A stretch of 11,135 nucleotides of DNA from assembly GCA_014379785.1 (NCBI GenBank), contig JACMLD010000120.1, forward strand, positions 1 through 11,135, written 5' to 3'. The DNA comes from Chitinophagaceae bacterium. GTDB taxonomy: Bacteria > Bacteroidota > Bacteroidia > Chitinophagales > Chitinophagaceae. Positions 8,528-11,135 of the stretch are shown here, piece after piece; the stretch's first letter is position 1; each line of letters begins with the position of its first letter. The translations under genes were made by a program, and so were the position numbers. A model generated the notes under the pieces. That model ran no database searches. It was not told where the DNA came from and saw nothing but the letters and a program-made list of their open reading frames with translations.

Positions 8528-9526
8528 TTATGGTTGGTGGTTGATAACAATTTTGTTACCGTCCCTAACAATGGTAAAATCTGATGTTGCTTCCAGGGCT
8601 GTCAGCAAAACTTCCAGGTTGTCATTGGCCATGATGCCCATGATGGTGTGGTTTGCTGTTGCTTCGTCCTGCAGCACAACTTCTACACCGTAATGCTCCT
8701 CTATCAATCGCGCTACTTCACGCATTGGTGTATTATTAAATGACATTTTTCTTTCTTTCCAGGCAATGATGGCATCGATCTCGGCTGGCGCAATCAGGAA
8801 GTCGTCGTCTTTTACTTCTATAAACTGGCCTGGCTTCATGGCGACGCGTCTTCCGTCTTTTGTAAGCACGATAACGCTACCTTCTTTCAGTGTAACGCTG
8901 GTTTTTCCGTTGCGGTTAACAGCGTTGAACTGCGTACCGGTCACGATGATATCGAAGCGGTTGGTGTGTACGATGAACCGGCTTTTTGCGGCTGTCTTGC
9001 TCACATGAAAGAAAGCTTCTCCGTCGAGCCACACTTCCCTGTCAGAGCCATCGTCCCATGTTTTTGCAAAACTGATCTGGCTGTGTGCATTGAGGGTGAC
9101 TTGAGAACCATCGGGCAGCTGCTGAAGTTTTATTTGTCCGTACTGTGTCTGTATTTTGGATGAGAAGAATCCTGTTTGTGAAAGTATTGCAGCGCCGGCT
9201 ATGATGAAAATCAGGACTGCGGCCGCGCTGAACCAGGCCTTTCTCCTCATACCAATAACCGGAGCGGCTTTGGAGATGAGTGTATTTTGCTGAAAACGCT
9301 GTAATGCTGCTTCAACCTGAGCGGCGGGAACTGCTTTTTCGGTAAGCCGGAGCGTTTTATATATCCTGACCGCTTCTTCCGCCATGGCCTGGTTGGCCGG
9401 AGCGATGCTGATCCATTTTTCCCATATGGAAACACTTTCCTTGTCTTTTCTTTCCAGCCACTGGAAGAAAGTTTCTTCCATTAATAATTCTTCGGCTGAC
9501 TTAAAATCCATTGTCATAATTTTCAT
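8528..9526 (-). CDS. FecR-family transmembrane anti-sigma factor
   Basis: This 332-residue protein would hold the ECF sigma factor at the inner membrane and release or activate it when the SusC receptor is occupied. Residues 1 to about 95 are a cytoplasmic, mostly helical sigma-binding region. One transmembrane segment follows at about 97-117, after the basic MRRK. A periplasmic FecR domain spans about 126-222 (LPDGSQVTLNAHSQISF, then WLDGEAFFHV and VTGTQFNAV, hallmarks of the family). A C-terminal DUF4974 domain covers about 260-330 (MSFNNTPMREVARLIEEHYG). The product is of normal length for a Bacteroidota FecR. The start at 9526 is the furthest upstream ATG; in-frame ATGs at 9517 and 9511 are equally possible and would only remove three or five residues. 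The gene runs divergently from the sigma factor gene and is first in the fecR-susC-susD series. Confidence 0.94.
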   Translation of the reverse strand: MKIMTMDFKSAEELLMEETFFQWLERKDKESVSIWEKWISIAPANQAMAEEAVRIYKTLRLTEKAVPAAQVEAALQRFQQNTLISKAAPVIGMRRKAWFSAAAVLIFIIAGAAILSQTGFFSSKIQTQYGQIKLQQLPDGSQVTLNAHSQISFAKTWDDGSDREVWLDGEAFFHVSKTAAKSRFIVHTNRFDIIVTGTQFNAVNRNGKTSVTLKEGSVIVLTKDGRRVAMKPGQFIEVKDDDFLIAPAEIDAIIAWKERKMSFNNTPMREVARLIEEHYGVEVVLQDEATANHTIMGIMANDNLEVLLTALEATSDFTIVRDGNKIVINHQP

Positions 9527-9618
9527 TCGGTTATAAGTAAGTGGCTCAGAATATATTTTTGTAACTATTGTTTGCGATTTTTTTAATTTGGGTCGGCAAA
9601 CGACTGCTAAATGACTGC
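9527..9618. promoter_or_regulatory. Divergent promoter region between fecR and the ECF sigma gene
   Basis: These roughly 92 bases separate the two divergent start codons, so they must hold the promoters for both the sigma factor gene (plus) and the fecR-susC-susD operon (minus). The region is strongly A/T-rich with runs of T on the plus strand. A perfect Bacteroidota -7 element is visible for the plus direction (listed separately). No TAnnTTTG match exists on the minus strand, which is what one would expect if the fecR operon is read by the ECF sigma factor instead of the housekeeping one. I see no clear palindromic operator or Fur-like box. Confidence 0.55.
9554..9561 (+). promoter_or_regulatory. 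Putative -7 element (TAnnTTTG) for the ECF sigma gene
   Basis: TATTTTTG matches the Bacteroidota housekeeping sigma -7 consensus TAnnTTTG exactly. It would start transcription around 9565-9568, giving a leader of roughly 50 bases before the GTG at 9619. The matching -33 TTTG is not clear; the best candidate is a weak TTCG near 9526-9529. A second, weaker -7-like match (TTAATTTG, 9583-9590) lies downstream. In A/T-rich DNA such matches also arise by chance. Confidence 0.4.
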
Positions 9619-10167
9619 GTGAACATAAACGATCAACACATACTATTGTGGAAACGCTACCAAAATGGCGATTCGCAAGCTTATGCGGATATTTTCCGGC
9701 TCTATTATCCAGCCCTTTACCAATTTGGATTTAAGATAGCCGGGGATTCTGCCATGCTGGAAGACTGTATCCAGGAGCTGTTTACAGAGCTGTGGCAGAA
9801 CAAAAGTCAGACCGATGTGCAATCGGTCAAGGCCTATCTCCTCAAATCGCTGAAATATAAAATACTGAGGGCGCTTCGCAAACCCGGACCATCCAGGGTG
9901 AGCGAGGATGAAAAAGAATATGGTTTCGAGTTAAGTCATGAATCCTTACTCATCAGTGAGGAGGAGTCAACAGAAAAGGCGCAAAAGGTTGTGAGTGCTA
10001 TGTCGCAGTTATCAAACCGCCAGAAAGAGATACTATATCTTCGGTTTTATCAGGGTCTGAGTTACGAAGAGATCAGCGAAATTATGAATATCAATTACCA
10101 GGTTTCGCGCAACCTTTTATACCAGGCAATCAAGGCAATGAAAAAACTGATAACACTTTTTTTATAA
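9619..10167 (+). CDS. ECF-type RNA polymerase sigma-70 factor (FecI-like, Bacteroidota)
   Basis: This product of 182 residues directs RNA polymerase to the promoters of its target operon, most likely the adjacent fecR-susC-susD genes. Region sigma-2 covers about residues 20-88 (YYPALYQFGFK, then DCIQELFTELW, the core-binding and -10-recognition part). A linker of about 30 residues follows, then sigma-4 at about 124-178 with NRQKEILYLRFYQGLSYEEI and a helix-turn-helix that recognises the -35 region. The frame stays open back to a TTG at 9568, but the 17 extra residues (FAIFLIWVGKRLL) are hydrophobic and unlike the family, whereas the GTG at 9619 gives the usual N-terminus (MNINDQHILLWKRYQNGD). 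I therefore choose GTG. The gene is divergent from its presumed anti-sigma partner, unlike the common co-directional order. It ends 41 bases before the nagB-like gene, with no clear terminator between. Confidence 0.92.
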   Translation: MNINDQHILLWKRYQNGDSQAYADIFRLYYPALYQFGFKIAGDSAMLEDCIQELFTELWQNKSQTDVQSVKAYLLKSLKYKILRALRKPGPSRVSEDEKEYGFELSHESLLISEEESTEKAQKVVSAMSQLSNRQKEILYLRFYQGLSYEEISEIMNINYQVSRNLLYQAIKAMKKLITLFL

Positions 10168-10208
10168 ATTCGCATTTCTTTTACACCATCAGAAAAATAT
10201 TCCCGGCT

Positions 10209-11135
10209 ATGAGCATGGTAGATTCGTTGGAAAAAATCCCAGTTATTATTTATCCGTCTCTCAAAGAAGGTTCGGTTTTTATTGCGCAGCAGATTGCAGA
10301 AATTATCCGTGCAAAGCAAGCGCTGAATCAGAAATGTGTACTTGGTCTTGCAACCGGTTCTTCACCAAAAACAGTGTATGCTGAACTCGTTCGCATGCAT
10401 CGTGAAGAAGGTCTGAGTTTTAGAAATGTAGTCACATTCAATCTCGATGAATATTATCCGATCGATAACGATGCCCTGCAGAGTTATAACCGGTATATGA
10501 AGGAGCAGTTGTTTGATAAGGTAGATATTGATCAGAAAAATACGCATGTGCCGGATGGTGAGGTGGCAAAAGAAAACATCAAAAAGTTTTGCGCCGACTA
10601 TGATGCAATGATTGAGGCGGCAGGCGGACTTGACCTGCAGATCCTTGGTATTGGCAGTAACGGACATATCGGATTCAATGAGCCGGGCAGCAGTTTGTTT
10701 TCGAAAACAAGACTGGTGCCGCTTGAGAATAGTACGCGGATGGCGAACGCGCAGGAGTTTCAGAATATTTCGCGCGTGCCGAGGCTGGCAATTACGATGG
10801 GCATCAGCACGATTATGAAAGCAAAGAAAATTTTGCTGATGGCATGGGGACAGATGAAGGCCCCGGTGATTTTCAAGAGTGTGGAAGGAATGGTGACCGA
10901 GCAGATTCCTGCATCATTGCTGCAGCAGCATGCGGATACCACTTTTGTGCTGGATGAAACTGCCGCGACGGAACTCACAAGAATAAAATCGCCATGGCTT
11001 ACAGGAGAGTGTGAGTGGACGCCGACAATGGTAAAGAAAGCCGTTGTAAACATGGCTTTGAAACTGGGCAAGCCTGTGCTGAGTCTAACGAGTTCGGACT
11101 ACAATGACAATGGCCTGAGTGATCTGCTTGTTGAA
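10209..11135 (+). CDS. nagB: Glucosamine-6-phosphate deaminase, long (probably two-domain) form, N-terminal 309 residues
   Basis: The gene runs off the right edge still open. The product converts glucosamine 6-phosphate to fructose 6-phosphate and ammonia in amino-sugar breakdown, in the cytoplasm. Visible motifs are the phosphate-binding LATGSSP (47-53), FNLDEYYP (77-84; Asp80 corresponds to the catalytic Asp72 of E. coli NagB) and LGIGSNGHIGFNEPGSS (146-162) with the catalytic His153 and Glu158. The deaminase domain ends around 262, but the protein continues with PWLTGECEWTP and a NMALKLGKPVLSLTSSDYNDNGLSDLL segment. That extension is typical of the roughly 640-residue Bacteroidota NagB proteins, which add a C-terminal PIG-L/LmbE-like deacetylase domain; that domain would lie beyond the window. 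ATG 10209 is chosen; an in-frame ATG at 10215 is equally possible. It may be co-transcribed with the sigma gene, but a weak -7-like TAAATTCG (10165-10172) could give it its own promoter. It looks like a metabolic neighbour, not part of the signalling locus. Confidence 0.9.
   Translation, partial: MSMVDSLEKIPVIIYPSLKEGSVFIAQQIAEIIRAKQALNQKCVLGLATGSSPKTVYAELVRMHREEGLSFRNVVTFNLDEYYPIDNDALQSYNRYMKEQLFDKVDIDQKNTHVPDGEVAKENIKKFCADYDAMIEAAGGLDLQILGIGSNGHIGFNEPGSSLFSKTRLVPLENSTRMANAQEFQNISRVPRLAITMGISTIMKAKKILLMAWGQMKAPVIFKSVEGMVTEQIPASLLQQHADTTFVLDETAATELTRIKSPWLTGECEWTPTMVKKAVVNMALKLGKPVLSLTSSDYNDNGLSDLLVE

Noticed and set aside
9568..9618. TTG start giving a 199-residue sigma factor
   Set aside because: The added 17 residues are hydrophobic, unlike family N-termini, and the region coincides with the likely promoter and leader.
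10355..10364. Minus-strand frames at 10095-10319, 10362-10667 and 10760-11071
   Set aside because: The first overlaps the end of the sigma gene and the start of the NagB gene; the other two are antisense to the NagB coding sequence, which has clear catalytic motifs.
10656..10667. Asn151 in the NagB GIGSNGHIGF motif where E. coli NagB has Asp141
   Set aside because: Asn at this position is, as far as I recall, common in Bacillus-type and other active NagB enzymes, so it is not evidence of inactivation.

Overview
The window looks like chromosomal DNA from a Bacteroidota bacterium, most likely a Chitinophagaceae-like member of the Chitinophagales. The evidence is a SusC/SusD outer-membrane pair, a FecI/FecR-type sigma/anti-sigma pair, A/T-rich translation leaders without clear Shine-Dalgarno sequences, a TAnnTTTG-type promoter element, and a long-form NagB. 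The genus-level placement is an inference from gene content. Coding density is very high: no gap between genes exceeds about 92 bases, and there are no RNA genes, CRISPR arrays or insertion sequences.

Layout, right to left on the minus strand from about 9526 to 1: a FecR-like anti-sigma factor; a SusC/RagA TonB-dependent transporter with an N-terminal STN signalling domain; a SusD-like outer-membrane lipoprotein (SusD_2 type); a strong intrinsic terminator; a 1087-residue secreted FG-GAP/VCBS-repeat protein with a central ASPIC/UnbV domain; and, overlapping its stop by 4 bases, the first 45 codons of a secreted protein that resembles Bacteroidota vanadium-dependent haloperoxidases (PAP2 superfamily). 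On the plus strand, diverging from fecR, are an ECF sigma factor (9619-10167, probable GTG start) and then the first 309 codons of a long-form glucosamine-6-phosphate deaminase that runs off the right edge.

The inferred logic is a cell-surface signalling circuit. Substrate binding by the SusCD complex would be relayed through the SusC STN domain to the periplasmic part of FecR, which would release the ECF sigma factor to transcribe the transporter operon. The transported substrate cannot be read from the window: no glycoside hydrolase, sulfatase or peptidase is encoded, so this is not a recognisable polysaccharide utilisation locus. The FG-GAP/UnbV protein and the putative haloperoxidase form a translationally coupled pair just downstream, partly insulated by the terminator.

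The most unusual points are the pairing of a SusCD importer with a large propeller-like UnbV protein and a probable haloperoxidase, the 7 + 7 repeat layout of the UnbV protein, the divergent (rather than co-directional) sigma/anti-sigma arrangement, and the strong terminator placed inside the gene cluster.
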